Shown here piece after piece: positions 1-9,294 of a stretch of 64,000 nt of DNA. The notes under the pieces were generated by a model. It saw only the letters and a list, made by a program, of their open reading frames with translations. It was not told the DNA's origin and made no database searches. The stretch comes from Beijerinckiaceae bacterium (GTDB lineage: Bacteria > Pseudomonadota > Alphaproteobacteria > Rhizobiales > Beijerinckiaceae), in assembly GCA_024304885.1 (NCBI GenBank), contig JALJOM010000003.1, forward strand, positions 1,212,110 through 1,276,109, given 5' to 3'. The position numbers and the translations under genes were made by a program. Position 1 is the stretch's first letter, and every line of letters starts with the position of its first letter.

Positions 1-27
1 GATATTTCATGGGCTCGGCTCCTTCGT

Positions 28-70
28 TAGAGCAATTTCCAGCGTACCGGCCACTGGTCGGCGTCGCCCG
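28..70 (-). repeat. Repeat family A, partial copy (right arm)
   Basis: The stretch begins TAGAGCAATTTCCAGCG, the reverse complement of the right end of repeat family A seen complete at 2033-2137. After about 40 bases it no longer follows the consensus. It lies just downstream of the minus-strand gene that ends at 86. Confidence 0.6.
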
Positions 71-85
71 GCGTCGCGGCGAGGC

Positions 86-1057
86 TCAGCGCGCAGCGAG
101 CGGCACGGCATCGACCCGGAACGGCAGCCGTGGCCCCTCTCCCTCGCTCGGGTGAATCAGCCGGGAAAGCTGGCCCTCCGCAACCCAAGCCGTGCTTCCG
201 ACGCGGGTCACGCCCGTCGGCTGGAGATAACCCTCCCCGAGCGTCTCGATCGTCGCACTATTTCCGGCGATGGTGACACGATCGAGACTGCCGGTCCCCT
301 CGATCATCAAGAATGTCGTGCCGTCGAGAGAGCGCAAGGCGTCCGGCAGGGCGATCGGGCGCGAGGTGACGAGCTGCGTGACCTTTCCGGGGGCGCCGTC
401 CTTCACCTCGATCCTGAGCAGCAGGCCCGAGGCGAAGGTGTTCACATAGAGGTTCCCGTCGCTCCCGAAGGCGATTCCGTCGAGCCCGGCCCCATCCTTC
501 GGCGGCACGAACAAGGGGTCGATCAGCCAGACCTCGAGAATCGCGCCGCCGGGCGCCAGTCGCAGTATCTCCGGCGCGAAGGAATTCGTCACAAAGACCG
601 AGCCGTCGGGGCCGACAGCCATATCGTTGCAGAGCGTGCGGCTGCCCGGCAGGGCGACGGAGATCTTGCCTTCGCCCGTGCCGAGATCGAAGCCCTTCAG
701 GAAGCTTCCCTCGACCTCGCTCGGCCCCGGCGCGTTGAAGGCGGAGGCATTGTTCGAGCAGACCCACAGCGTGCCCGAGCGCTCGTCGGCTAGGACGCCG
801 AAGGTCGAGCGCGTGCCGAAGGCGCCGGGCGCGATAAAGGCCTCGGCGCGGGCTTGGCCAGGGCGCACGCGGACCACGCCGCCGTCGGCGAAGCTCGAGA
901 CATAGAGCGTGCCGTCCGAGGTGGAGGTGATGCTTTCCGGATAGGCGCTCTCGCTCGGAAGCATGATGCTCGACGCACCGGCGTTCGTGCCGAGCAGCGC
1001 TGCGAGGGCGAGGACGGCGCCCGAGCAAATCCGGCGGGCGAAGGTCGCGAAGGCCAT
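86..1057 (-). CDS. Exported SMP-30/NHL-type beta-propeller protein
   Basis: A 323-residue protein that starts with a clear signal peptide (basic MAFATFARR, a hydrophobic stretch rich in Ala and Leu, then a GASS cleavage region), so it should act in the periplasm or outside. The rest has repeated blades of the type D-G-(S/T/N)-L-Y-V, as in gluconolactonase/SMP-30 and NHL propellers (SDGTLYVSS, PDGSVFVTN, SDGNLYVNT). The substrate cannot be told; a sugar-lactone hydrolase or a non-enzymatic binding propeller are both possible. The open frame extends upstream to 1273, but that extension is translated repeat DNA, so the ATG at 1057 was chosen. Confidence 0.8.
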   Translation of the reverse strand: MAFATFARRICSGAVLALAALLGTNAGASSIMLPSESAYPESITSTSDGTLYVSSFADGGVVRVRPGQARAEAFIAPGAFGTRSTFGVLADERSGTLWVCSNNASAFNAPGPSEVEGSFLKGFDLGTGEGKISVALPGSRTLCNDMAVGPDGSVFVTNSFAPEILRLAPGGAILEVWLIDPLFVPPKDGAGLDGIAFGSDGNLYVNTFASGLLLRIEVKDGAPGKVTQLVTSRPIALPDALRSLDGTTFLMIEGTGSLDRVTIAGNSATIETLGEGYLQPTGVTRVGSTAWVAEGQLSRLIHPSEGEGPRLPFRVDAVPLAAR

Positions 1058-1064
1058 GTCTCGT

Positions 1065-1170
1065 GTAGGGCACTTTCCGATCCCGGTGGATCGGAAAGCA
1101 GTTCTACTTCTGAGTATTATTGCATTTTCACGACGCGAACCGGCATCCACTTCGCTGGAAAATGCTCTGG
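1065..1170 (+). repeat. Repeat family A, diverged full-length copy
   Basis: Left stem-loop CTTTCCGATCC/GGATCGGAAAG, an A+T-rich spacer, then the right stem-loop with GCATTTTCACGACGCG and TTCGCTGGAAAATGC. The layout matches the 2033-2137 copy, with several substitutions, some of them compensatory in the stems. Confidence 0.8.
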
Positions 1171-1204
1171 GCATATGCATCCGTCCCCGTTCTCCTATCC
1201 GCCG

Positions 1205-1246
1205 CCATTGAAGCGTGGACCGGAAACCCGGTTCACGCTTCAATGG
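1205..1246. repeat. Long perfect inverted repeat (42 nt hairpin)
   Basis: The outer arms CCATTGAAGCGTG and CACGCTTCAATGG pair over 13 bases without mismatch. Inner arms ACCGG/CCGGT follow after a one-base bulge on each side, leaving an AAAC-like loop. It lies upstream of both flanking divergent genes, so it does not sit where a transcription terminator for either would be. Confidence 0.75.
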
Positions 1247-1277
1247 CGAGGAAGCGGATACGCCGAATACCACCGAC

Positions 1278-1326
1278 GTACCGGGAATCCCGGTACTAGG
1301 CCGTTGTGCTCGGCGCTATATAGCGC
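1278..1326. repeat. Two adjacent perfect palindromes
   Basis: GTACCGGGA-A-TCCCGGTAC (1278-1296) has 9-base arms, and GCGCTATATAGCGC (1313-1326) is a perfect 14-base palindrome. They lie 32 bases downstream of the 42-nt hairpin and about 170 bases upstream of the flavin reductase start. Either could be an operator for a dimeric regulator. Confidence 0.6.
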
Positions 1327-1498
1327 TTCGGCTGCCGAGGGCGAGTCCAGCCCGGCGGTCCGCGCTTCGACGCGCTGCATCGCTGGACTTCGCCCTGGCG
1401 GAATGCGACAGGGAGAGGGCGCCGGCCGAAGGGGCGGACTCGTTCTTGCTAGCTCGAACCGGCCGGATATTCGCTCGAGGAAAGGACCCGGTGACTAC

Positions 1499-2035
1499 AT
1501 GGCTGAAGCTTCGACCGCATCAACAGTGACATGCGCCGGGTCGGAATCGACGCCGGCCGTCGATCCGGGGCGGTTCAAGGAGGCCATGAGCCGGATCGCC
1601 GCCGCCGTCCACATCGTGACCACCGACGGCCCCGCGGGGCTCGGCGGCATCACGGCCACCTCGGTCGCCTCGATCACGGCCGATCCCCCGATGCTGCTGT
1701 TCTGCATCAACAAGACGTCCTCGACCTATGCGCGGATGGTCGAGAACAACGTCTTCTGCATCAATGCCCTGGCGCCGTGCCACGAGACGCTGTCTAACGT
1801 CTTCGCGGGCCGCACCGACGAGCGTCTCGACGGGCGATTCGAGACCGGCGAATGGCGCAAGCTCGCGACCGGCGCACCCGCCCTCGCGGGCGCCGTCGCC
1901 TCCTTCGATTGCCGCCTTGTCGAGACGAAGGAGGTCTCGACCCACGTGATCATGATCGGCGCCGTCGAGGCCGTGGATTTCGGCGCGGAAGGCGAATGCC
2001 TCGCCTATGTCCACCGCAGGTACAAGACCGTCTAG
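1499..2035 (+). CDS. Flavin reductase domain protein (HpaC/RutF type)
   Basis: A 178-residue protein of the FMN-binding split-barrel flavin reductase family, which reduces free FMN or FAD with NAD(P)H, usually to feed a two-component monooxygenase. The diagnostic block GITATSVASITADPPMLL lies at about residues 50-67, followed by NKTSSTYA. Length is typical (about 160-180). The ATG at 1499 follows AGGAAAGGA at good distance; a longer open frame upstream is only repeat and palindrome DNA. No monooxygenase lies nearby, so its partner must be elsewhere or it is a general flavin reductase. Its TAG stop is the left boundary of a family A repeat. Confidence 0.85.
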   Translation: MAEASTASTVTCAGSESTPAVDPGRFKEAMSRIAAAVHIVTTDGPAGLGGITATSVASITADPPMLLFCINKTSSTYARMVENNVFCINALAPCHETLSNVFAGRTDERLDGRFETGEWRKLATGAPALAGAVASFDCRLVETKEVSTHVIMIGAVEAVDFGAEGECLAYVHRRYKTV

Positions 2036-2137
2036 AGCGGTTTCCGATCCAGCGGAATCGGACACCAGCTCTAGATCCATGTTTTGTCGCAATTTCGCGA
2101 CGCGAAGTGGTATCCACTTCGCTGGAAATTGCTCTAG
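2033..2137 (+). repeat. Repeat family A, reference full-length copy
   Basis: The element is about 105 bases and bounded by CTAG at each end. The left hairpin is GAGCGGTTTCCGATCC paired with GGAATCGGACACC; the right hairpin is GCAATTTCGCGACGCGAAGTGG paired with CCACTTCGCTGGAAATTGC. The spacer reads AGATCCATGTTTTGTC. A nearly identical copy is at 14802-14908. Confidence 0.9.
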
Positions 2138-2144
2138 CCGAGAC

Positions 2145-2933
2145 CTACGGCTCGACTTTGGTCAGGAAATCGACGACCACCCTGGAAAAACTCTCCGGGT
2201 TCTCGATCACCGACATGTGAGACGTCTCGAGCATCACGAGCTTCGCACCCTCGATCGCATCTGCGATCGCGGCTCCCATCGCCGGCGGGGTCGAAGGATC
2301 GTCGCGGCCGGCAATGACGAGGACCGGGGCCTCGATCGCGCGCATCGCCTCCCTGAGATCCATGTCGCGAATCGCGGCGCAGGCGCCGACAAAGCCTTGC
2401 AGCGGCGTTGCCCGGACCATGGATAGCACGCGCTCGACCTCGTCCGTGTGGCGCCGCCGAAAGTCTTCGGTGAACCAGCGTTCGGCGATGGCTTCGGCGA
2501 CCGCGGCCATGCCGGACGTGCGGGCCGCCTGGATGCGGCTGTTCCAGAGGTCGGGGCCGGGCATATGCGCCGCGGTATTGGCGAGCACGGCGCGGGAGAT
2601 CCGCCCCGGAGCGTGGGTGAGGATCCAGAGCCCGATCATGCCGCCTTTCGAAAGGCCGAGCCAATGCGTCCTCTCGATGCCGAGCGCATCGAGAATTCCC
2701 AAGACGTCGCGGGCGAACCCTTCGATCGAATAGGGTCGATCATCGGCGACGCTCTCGCCGTGCCCGCGCGAATCGGTGCGCACGACGCGGAAATGCTCGA
2801 GCAGGGCCGGCATCTGCCGATTCCAGAGACTGAGATTGGTGGCGAGAGGATTGGAGACGACGAGCGCAGGCTTGGTCGCGTCCCCTTCGACGAGCACGTT
2901 GAGGGGCTCGCCCGCAACAGTCATGATTCCCAT
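2145..2933 (-). CDS. Alpha/beta hydrolase, 3-oxoadipate enol-lactonase-like
   Basis: A 262-residue alpha/beta hydrolase, the usual length of PcaD, which opens 3-oxoadipate enol-lactone in the beta-ketoadipate pathway. The nucleophile elbow GLSKGG carries Ser95; the acid is in AGRDDPSTP and the catalytic His in ETSHMS near the C-terminus. SRGHGES is the usual oxyanion-side motif. No other pca genes are in the window, so the exact substrate is uncertain and a related esterase is possible. The ATG at 2933 has GGAG six bases upstream; in-frame ATGs at 2951 and 2984 lack this. Confidence 0.75.
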   Translation of the reverse strand: MGIMTVAGEPLNVLVEGDATKPALVVSNPLATNLSLWNRQMPALLEHFRVVRTDSRGHGESVADDRPYSIEGFARDVLGILDALGIERTHWLGLSKGGMIGLWILTHAPGRISRAVLANTAAHMPGPDLWNSRIQAARTSGMAAVAEAIAERWFTEDFRRRHTDEVERVLSMVRATPLQGFVGACAAIRDMDLREAMRAIEAPVLVIAGRDDPSTPPAMGAAIADAIEGAKLVMLETSHMSVIENPESFSRVVVDFLTKVEP

Positions 2934-3257
2934 AGGATTCTCCAGGTGCATGCGCGAGCTCGCCGCGCGACGTGCAAGACACAAAGCTTATCTCGTGATC
3001 GCCGCTTGCGGGAGCGGGAGGTTCGCCGGGCGAAAGCTGTGCAACGGAACGGGGATCGGAGCCGGCTCCGCGCGGATCGCAGGTCGGTCACGCGCACGCG
3101 GGACGGGCGGAGGCACAGCGCTTGCTCGTATCGAGAGAAAGGCTACATTAAGATGACCGGGGCAAGAATGTGAAATGTGCGAACGCCCACATCCGTCAGA
3201 TTCGGGACGATGCAACAATGTCGAAGTGGGCGCGTTGCAGGTAGGGAGCACAGGTCA

Positions 3258-3557
3258 ATGAAAGGCTCGAGGAATATCGACGGATCCGAGGTGTCCGAAG
3301 CCTTCATCAAGCAGCTCGCTGGCTATGGCCTGACCACGGCCGAAATTCTCTATCGCCTACCCGACCATCCCGGCTTGCTGCAATCCTATATTTGGCAAGA
3401 CTACGATGTCGCCCCGGACTTCCCGACCTTGATCCGGTTCCTGACCTTCTGGCAGCGCAAGCTGGATGGTCCGCTCCACAGCGTGAGGGTCGGTCACTCG
3501 AAGCTGATTCGACCTGCGGAGATCAAGTCCTGCAACGGCGAGTTCCGGCTGCACTGA
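3258..3557 (+). CDS. usg: Usg family protein
   Basis: A 99-residue protein that I recognise as Usg, a small conserved alphaproteobacterial protein of unknown molecular function, historically noted near tryptophan genes. Family landmarks are the AGYGLTTAEILYRLPDHP block, IWQDYDVAPDFP, a mid-protein FLTFWQRKLDGPLHSVRV and the PAEI segment. The ATG at 3258 follows GGGAG with a 9-base gap; the frame is open from 3177 but the extra residues are not conserved. It stands alone, with no trp gene beside it. Confidence 0.85.
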   Translation: MKGSRNIDGSEVSEAFIKQLAGYGLTTAEILYRLPDHPGLLQSYIWQDYDVAPDFPTLIRFLTFWQRKLDGPLHSVRVGHSKLIRPAEIKSCNGEFRLH

Positions 3558-3585
3558 GCCTCGGCGACGACTTCCGCCGATGAGT

Positions 3586-3627
3586 GGAGCCGGTTTTCGA
3601 TCCAGTGGAGTCGGAAACCAGCTCTTG
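3586..3627 (+). repeat. Repeat family A, left stem-loop only
   Basis: GGAGCCGGTTTTCGATCC, a short loop, then GTCGGAAACCAGCTC. The right half is missing. It separates usg from the convergent Cys-rich gene and could also end transcription. Confidence 0.65.
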
Positions 3628-3642
3628 GCGCGTTCGCGGGCC

Positions 3643-4050
3643 TCAATGCGTCTCGAAGGCCCGCAAGGCATCGACACAGGCCTGCTCGCATTCGCGGCAC
3701 ACATTAGCGCAGATGCGGCAATGCTCGTGGCTCACCCCGTGGCGCGCGCATTCGACGCCGCAAATCCGGCAGGCCTCGCCACATGCGGCGAGCATCAGCT
3801 CCACGATCTTCTCGTCGGATCCCGTGCGGCGGGTGCCGAGAGTTCCGGTGGCCAGGCAGACGTCGGCACAATCGAGAGTCAACCGGATGCACTGCCGCAA
3901 ATCGTCGAGATTGTCCTCGCCGAGGCAGGCATCGGCGCAGGCCGAGCATGTCTGGGCGCAATCGAAGCACAGCTCGGGAAATCGAGCGAGGGCTGCGTGT
4001 GTCGGCGCTCGAACGCGAGGGTGGCTGTCGATCATGGCTTGAATGTGCAT
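3643..4050 (-). CDS. csp3: Four-helix-bundle copper-storage protein (Csp3-like)
   Basis: A 135-residue protein with 17 cysteines spaced as CxxC and CxxxC along predicted helices: CFDCAQTCSACADAC, CADVC, CGEACRICGVEC and CRICANVCRECEQAC. This matches the DUF326 four-helix-bundle family, to which the Csp copper-storage proteins of methanotrophs belong. They fill a Cys-lined bundle with many Cu(I) ions. There is no Tat or Sec signal, so it resembles cytosolic Csp3 rather than exported Csp1. The ATG at 4050 follows GAGGAGAG. No copper chaperone or export gene is adjacent. A ferredoxin-like label sometimes given to this family is not supported. Confidence 0.82.
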   Translation of the reverse strand: MHIQAMIDSHPRVRAPTHAALARFPELCFDCAQTCSACADACLGEDNLDDLRQCIRLTLDCADVCLATGTLGTRRTGSDEKIVELMLAACGEACRICGVECARHGVSHEHCRICANVCRECEQACVDALRAFETH

Positions 4051-4110
4051 GACTCTCTCCTCTGCTTCGCTGTTGACCTACGTTCATCGATCCGTCGGTG
4101 CTACGACGAC

Positions 4111-4215
4111 TCGAGCGGTTACCGATCCGGCAGAATCGGAAACCGCCACTACGTCGTTGCATTGCTGCAATTTCGCGACGCGAAGTGGTATCCACTTCGC
4201 TGGAAATTGCTCTAG
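4111..4215 (+). repeat. Repeat family A, full-length copy
   Basis: Left stem GAGCGGTTACCGATCC / GAATCGGAAACCGC, and a right half identical to the 2033 copy over GCAATTTCGCGACGCGAAG. Its terminal CTAG supplies the stop codon of the minus-strand gene that begins at 4212. Confidence 0.88.
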
Positions 4216-4391
4216 ACGTGCTCGGGCTTGCCCTTTCGCTTGGTCGCGGCGAGGTCGCGAAGCTGCTCCTCGGTCATGGAGTTGTACATTTCGCGTGCGG
4301 CGCCTTTCAGCTCGCCTCGTCCGATCTCTCCGCGCTTGGCGGCAAGGGCGGCGCCGGCCGCCTTCTGCTGGGATTTCGATCTCGCCGGCAT
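4212..4391 (-). CDS. Small basic protein, DUF3008-like
   Basis: A 59-residue, Lys/Arg/Ala-rich cytoplasmic protein starting MPARSKSQQKAAG and carrying a SMTEEQLRDLA segment near the C-terminus. This pattern fits the DUF3008 family of small proteins of unknown function found in many proteobacteria. The ATG at 4391 is preceded by TGAGG. The frame is open upstream to 4559, but that part has no family character. The TAG stop lies in the CTAG end of a family A repeat, so the last codons abut repeat DNA. Confidence 0.75.
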   Translation of the reverse strand: MPARSKSQQKAAGAALAAKRGEIGRGELKGAAREMYNSMTEEQLRDLAATKRKGKPEHV

Positions 4392-4517
4392 CTGAAGCCT
4401 CACCGTTGAATCAGGGCCTGCCGTCATGCACATAGGCAGGGCGGTCCGCCTACAAACGGTCGGGAGGCCGAAGAGTTCGCGCCGGGCGTCCGGCGGCGCG
4501 CGCTTTCCACGAAGAAA

Positions 4518-4547
4518 GGCGCCGGTCGGAGTGCTCCGACCGGCGCC
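4518..4547 (-). terminator. Strong hairpin terminator after the 4575 gene
   Basis: GGCGCCGGTCGGA and TCCGACCGGCGCC pair perfectly over 13 bases with a GTGC loop. Read on the minus strand it is followed by TTTCTTCG, so it fits an intrinsic terminator for the small membrane protein gene that ends 27 bases earlier. Confidence 0.75.
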
Positions 4548-4574
4548 ATCGCTCGACATAGGTTCGTCTTCTAC

Positions 4575-4868
4575 TCAGCGCGGAGTCCTGTTACGGGCAA
4601 GCACCTCGACCGTAGCGCTTATCGGCTCGGGGGAGAGACGTTCGTCCTCCGTTTCGACGAGCTCGTCGTCGTCCAAGATCAACGCGGCGATGCATGCGGC
4701 GATCAAGCTCGTGACGAAGGCGACCGCGTATGCCGCCGAGCCCAGAACCTGGGCCATGACCGGCACCCGCAACCACATGTTGACGATCAAGCAGACGGCT
4801 AGAATCATAGCCAAGACCACGATTCCGAAGCCGTGGGTCTGTGGTGATCTCTCGGATTTTCGTGTCAT
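4575..4868 (-). CDS. Small membrane protein, two predicted helices
   Basis: A 97-residue protein that I cannot assign to a family. It has a short basic N-terminus, hydrophobic segments at about residues 14-33 and 42-64, and an acidic C-terminal tail with DDDELVETEDE, so it is probably an inner-membrane protein with both ends in the cytoplasm. GAGGAAT lies before the ATG at 4868. It appears to be monocistronic: its own hairpin terminator follows, and more than 500 bases without a gene lie upstream. Confidence 0.65.
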   Translation of the reverse strand: MTRKSERSPQTHGFGIVVLAMILAVCLIVNMWLRVPVMAQVLGSAAYAVAFVTSLIAACIAALILDDDELVETEDERLSPEPISATVEVLARNRTPR

Positions 4869-5379
4869 CGACGATTCCTCGACTATTGAAGCATCCGATC
4901 AGTGCAATACGGTTTCATTTCGCATTTATTCGATTCTTCGAGCACCTGGTCGGCGCGTGGTGTGACCGCAGAGGACCGTTCGCGGGAAAGATCCTGCGCC
5001 CGGAGAATCGGTCCTGCGGATGTCGGATGGACGCGCGAGAGCGTTCGACGCTCGACAGCGCATCGGCCACGTTCTGCCGGCCATCTGTCGGCAGTCGGGA
5101 CGATTGATGCCCATCCTCGGCTCGGTGAGGCTAATCGGTGAAGAGGCGAGGTGGTTCCAAACAAAAAGCGAGTGCCGGGCATTTTGCGGTAGCACATTGC
5201 CGCATCGAGGCAATGCAGAAAGACAACCGGTGCAGTTACACCTTATATTCTACCTTGTCATCCTCGCGAATTGCGGGAGCTGTGCTGTCACTGCCCGAGG
5301 CGAGCAGCGAGGGAACGGGGCTTGTTGTTCTGTCACATTTTCGCGGCGCGAACCGGCTTCCAGCTCGCTGGAATTTGCT
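4869..5379. other. Intergenic region, no gene recognised
   Basis: No open frame here has coding character. The only structure seen is a half copy of repeat A at 5330-5382. The middle part, about 5200-5300, is somewhat richer in A+T than its surroundings. Confidence 0.5.

Positions 5380-5382
<3 letters not shown>
5330..5382 (+). repeat. Repeat family A, right half only
   Basis: CACATTTTCGCGGCGCGAACCGG, then CAGCTCGCTGGAATTTGCTCTAA, is the right stem-loop of family A. Its final CTA is the complement of the stop codon of the ABC ATPase gene that begins at 5380. Confidence 0.7.
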
Positions 5383-6975
<1,593 letters not shown>

Positions 6976-6976
6976 G

Positions 6977-8053
6977 TCACGCGCTCCTCGGATCGAGCGC
7001 CTCGCGCAGGCCCTTGCCGAGCACCTGCAGCGCCGCGAGCGTGATGCCGAGGAAGAGCGCGGGGAAGATCAAGAGCGTGGGGGCGCTCTGGATGTTGCGG
7101 GCGCCGTCGGCGATCAGCACGCCCCAGCTCGTCATGGGCTCCTGGACGCCGAGGCCGAGGAAGGACAGGAAGCTCTCGACGAGGATCACGCGCGGCACGA
7201 GAAGCGCGAGAAAGGCGAGGATGGGGCCGGCGGCATTCGGGACGACGTGGCGGCGGAGAATCGCGGGAGCGGTGGCCCCGAGCGCGATCGCCGCCCGGAC
7301 ATAGTCGCGCTCCTTGATCGAGAGCGCCTGGCCGCGCACGATCCGCGCCATGTCGAGCCATTCGACCGCGCCGATGACGACGAGGATCAAGCCGAGCGAG
7401 CGGCCGAAGATCATGGTCAGCACGATCACGAAGAAGACGAAAGGGAGCGCATAGAGGATCTCGACGAGGCGCATCATGACGTGATCGACGCGTCCTCCGG
7501 CATAGCCGGCGACGGCGCCATAGGAGACCCCGATGACGAGCGCGACGAGCGAGGCGAGCAGGCCGACCGCGAGCGAGACACGGCCCGCAACGAGGATGCG
7601 GGCGAGGAGATCGCGCCCGTTCACATCGGTGCCGAGGATGAAGGTCGAGTGTTTCAACGCGGCCTCGATCTCGATGCGACGGCCGTCGTCGTGGGTCTCG
7701 ATCAGCTGGGGAGGCCCGAAGATGTCGGAACGTTCGAACACGCGCAAGGCACGCGCATCGATCGGCACATCGCTTGCGAGCCCGATGCGCAGACCATCGC
7801 TCGTGGGCGTGACGGTTTCGACCTCGACGCGCATGCGCCGCGCGAGGGTGGCCAGCGCATCGCCGGTTTCCTCCGCTGTGGGATGCGCGGTGACGGACGG
7901 CGCCACGAGGACGAAATCCCGATAGATACGATCATGCGCATGCGGCGAGAGAAACGGCCCGAGGAGGCAGGCAAACGCGATGGCGCCGAGGACGAGGAGG
8001 CTCGGCCAGAGCGCGCGGAAGCTCCCGCCGATGCTCATGCCGCCGGGCTGCAT
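6977..8053 (-). CDS. ABC transporter permease, OppC/DppC/YejE type
   Basis: A 358-residue inner-membrane permease. One helix near the N-terminus is followed by about 90 residues likely to be periplasmic (to about residue 145), then the conserved LGTDVNGRDLLAR entry motif and five further helices carrying the EAA loop in the form RAAIALGATAPAILRRHVVPNA. It is longer than most OppC proteins because of the enlarged periplasmic loop, a feature shared with YejE-like proteins. It forms an operon with the downstream ATPase. The OppB-type partner is absent. The start is uncertain between ATG 8053 and ATG 8038; neither has a clear Shine-Dalgarno sequence. Confidence 0.88.
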   Translation of the reverse strand: MQPGGMSIGGSFRALWPSLLVLGAIAFACLLGPFLSPHAHDRIYRDFVLVAPSVTAHPTAEETGDALATLARRMRVEVETVTPTSDGLRIGLASDVPIDARALRVFERSDIFGPPQLIETHDDGRRIEIEAALKHSTFILGTDVNGRDLLARILVAGRVSLAVGLLASLVALVIGVSYGAVAGYAGGRVDHVMMRLVEILYALPFVFFVIVLTMIFGRSLGLILVVIGAVEWLDMARIVRGQALSIKERDYVRAAIALGATAPAILRRHVVPNAAGPILAFLALLVPRVILVESFLSFLGLGVQEPMTSWGVLIADGARNIQSAPTLLIFPALFLGITLAALQVLGKGLREALDPRSA

Positions 8054-8180
8054 GTTGCGCAGTCTGCCATGTCGCTCGCCCTCCTTTCCCGCCCCATGGA
8101 CCGCCGAGGTGCCAGGAAGCTACCATAGGACGAGGACCCGGGGCGCGCGCGGGTGCCGATGCAGGATTCGAGGGCAGGGA

Positions 8181-8852
8181 ATGAAGGTTCGTGCCGATTT
8201 CACCGAGCGCGTCTCGGTCCGTCCGGGCGAGGAGGCCTGGGTCGCCTCGCCCCAGCCTGGAGTGGACCGGCTGATGCTCGACCGGATCGGCGGGGAGATC
8301 GCTCGGGCGACGAGCCTCGTGCGCTTTTCGCCGGAGAGCTTCTTTCCGTTCCACGAGCACGGCGGGGGCGAGGAGGTCTTCGTCCTCGACGGCATCTTCG
8401 AGGACGAGCATGGGAGCTACCCGGCCGGGACCTATCTCCGCGATCCCGTCGGTACCTCGCATTCACCGTTCACAACAGGCGGCTGCACCTTGTTCGTGAA
8501 GCTTCGGCAGTTCGCGCCGGGCGATACCACGCGCAAGGTGATCGACACTACACGCGGGGTTTTCGAGCCGAGCGAGTTCTTCGGCATCGAGCGTCTCGCG
8601 TTGCACCACTTCTCGGACGTCGCAGTGTCGATCGAGCGTCTCGCTGCCGGCTCTTCCGGTGCGCGGACCCTTCACGGAGGCGGCGAGGAACTTCTCGTTC
8701 TCGACGGCTCGCTCGTTCTCGACGGTGAAGCCTATCCGAAGGGCTCCTGGCTCCGCGATCCGGGCGGAAGCGAGTGCGAGATCGCCTCGGAGCAAGGCTG
8801 CACGCTTCTCGTCACGACGGGCCATCTCGCGCGGGGTGTCGTTCCGCAGTGA
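8181..8852 (+). CDS. Double-cupin protein (ChrR-like cupin repeats)
   Basis: A 223-residue soluble protein with two similar cupin halves. The first half has FPFHEHGGGEEVFVLDG, a His-His-Glu metal-binding cupin motif 1, followed by YPAGTYLRDP. The second half has RTLHGGGEELLVLDG and YPKGSWLRDPGG, where one of the motif 1 histidines is lost. Such repeats are typical of the anti-sigma factor ChrR C-terminal cupin and of bacterial quercetinase-like proteins. No ChrR N-terminal zinc domain or sigma gene accompanies it, so a free-standing metal-dependent enzyme or sensor is likely. GGCAGGGA lies just before the ATG. Confidence 0.78.
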   Translation: MKVRADFTERVSVRPGEEAWVASPQPGVDRLMLDRIGGEIARATSLVRFSPESFFPFHEHGGGEEVFVLDGIFEDEHGSYPAGTYLRDPVGTSHSPFTTGGCTLFVKLRQFAPGDTTRKVIDTTRGVFEPSEFFGIERLALHHFSDVAVSIERLAAGSSGARTLHGGGEELLVLDGSLVLDGEAYPKGSWLRDPGGSECEIASEQGCTLLVTTGHLARGVVPQ

Positions 8853-8952
8853 GGGTCGGCATGTCTGCCGTGATCGCGAGCGCAGCCTGCTTTGCAGCGC
8901 TGCTCGGAAAGAGCTAGACCGTCGCGGGCTCGCAGATGCAAAGGAACCGACG

Positions 8953-9282
8953 ATGGCCAAGGATGAAACGGTCGAGAAGCTCGCCGGCTTGGAGGTCGAG
9001 CTCATCAACCGCATCTGGCAATGCATGAACGAGGAGGAGGACGCATTCGAGGCGATCTCGCGCCAGCTCGTCGCCAACCCCGGGCTCGCGGACCTGCAAA
9101 ACTTCATCAATCACGCCTTGACCGGCGTTTTGCTCGCGGTCGCCTACCATCGCTTCAAGGAGACGATGCGGCCTTTTTTCGAGCCCGGCCAGATCGAGGA
9201 AGCCTTCTTGCACATGGTTCACAAGAAGGCGACCAACGTGGTCGATCATTGGCACGAGCCACCGGAAGCCACCGCGCATTGA
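8953..9282 (+). CDS. Unassigned small helical protein
   Basis: A 109-residue acidic protein that I do not recognise. It looks all-helical and soluble, with paired motifs such as EEEDAFEAISRQL and FKETMRPFFEPGQIEEAF and a His-rich C-terminus (HWHEPPEATAH). The ATG at 8953 follows AAGGAACCG. The frame is open from 8659 because it overlaps the cupin gene on another frame, which is an artefact. Neighbours give no functional hint: the cupin gene is upstream and the convergent CoA-ester lyase gene follows after 12 bases. Confidence 0.65.
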   Translation: MAKDETVEKLAGLEVELINRIWQCMNEEEDAFEAISRQLVANPGLADLQNFINHALTGVLLAVAYHRFKETMRPFFEPGQIEEAFLHMVHKKATNVVDHWHEPPEATAH

Positions 9283-9294
9283 TACAACCGAAAT

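Larger units (their letters stand above)
1058..1498. other. Intergenic region with repeat and palindromes
   Basis: This divergent intergenic stretch separates the beta-propeller gene from the flavin reductase gene. It holds a family A repeat (1065-1170), then three near-perfect palindromes between 1205 and 1326, then about 170 bases in which I see nothing beyond the ribosome-binding site of the next gene. Confidence 0.6.
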
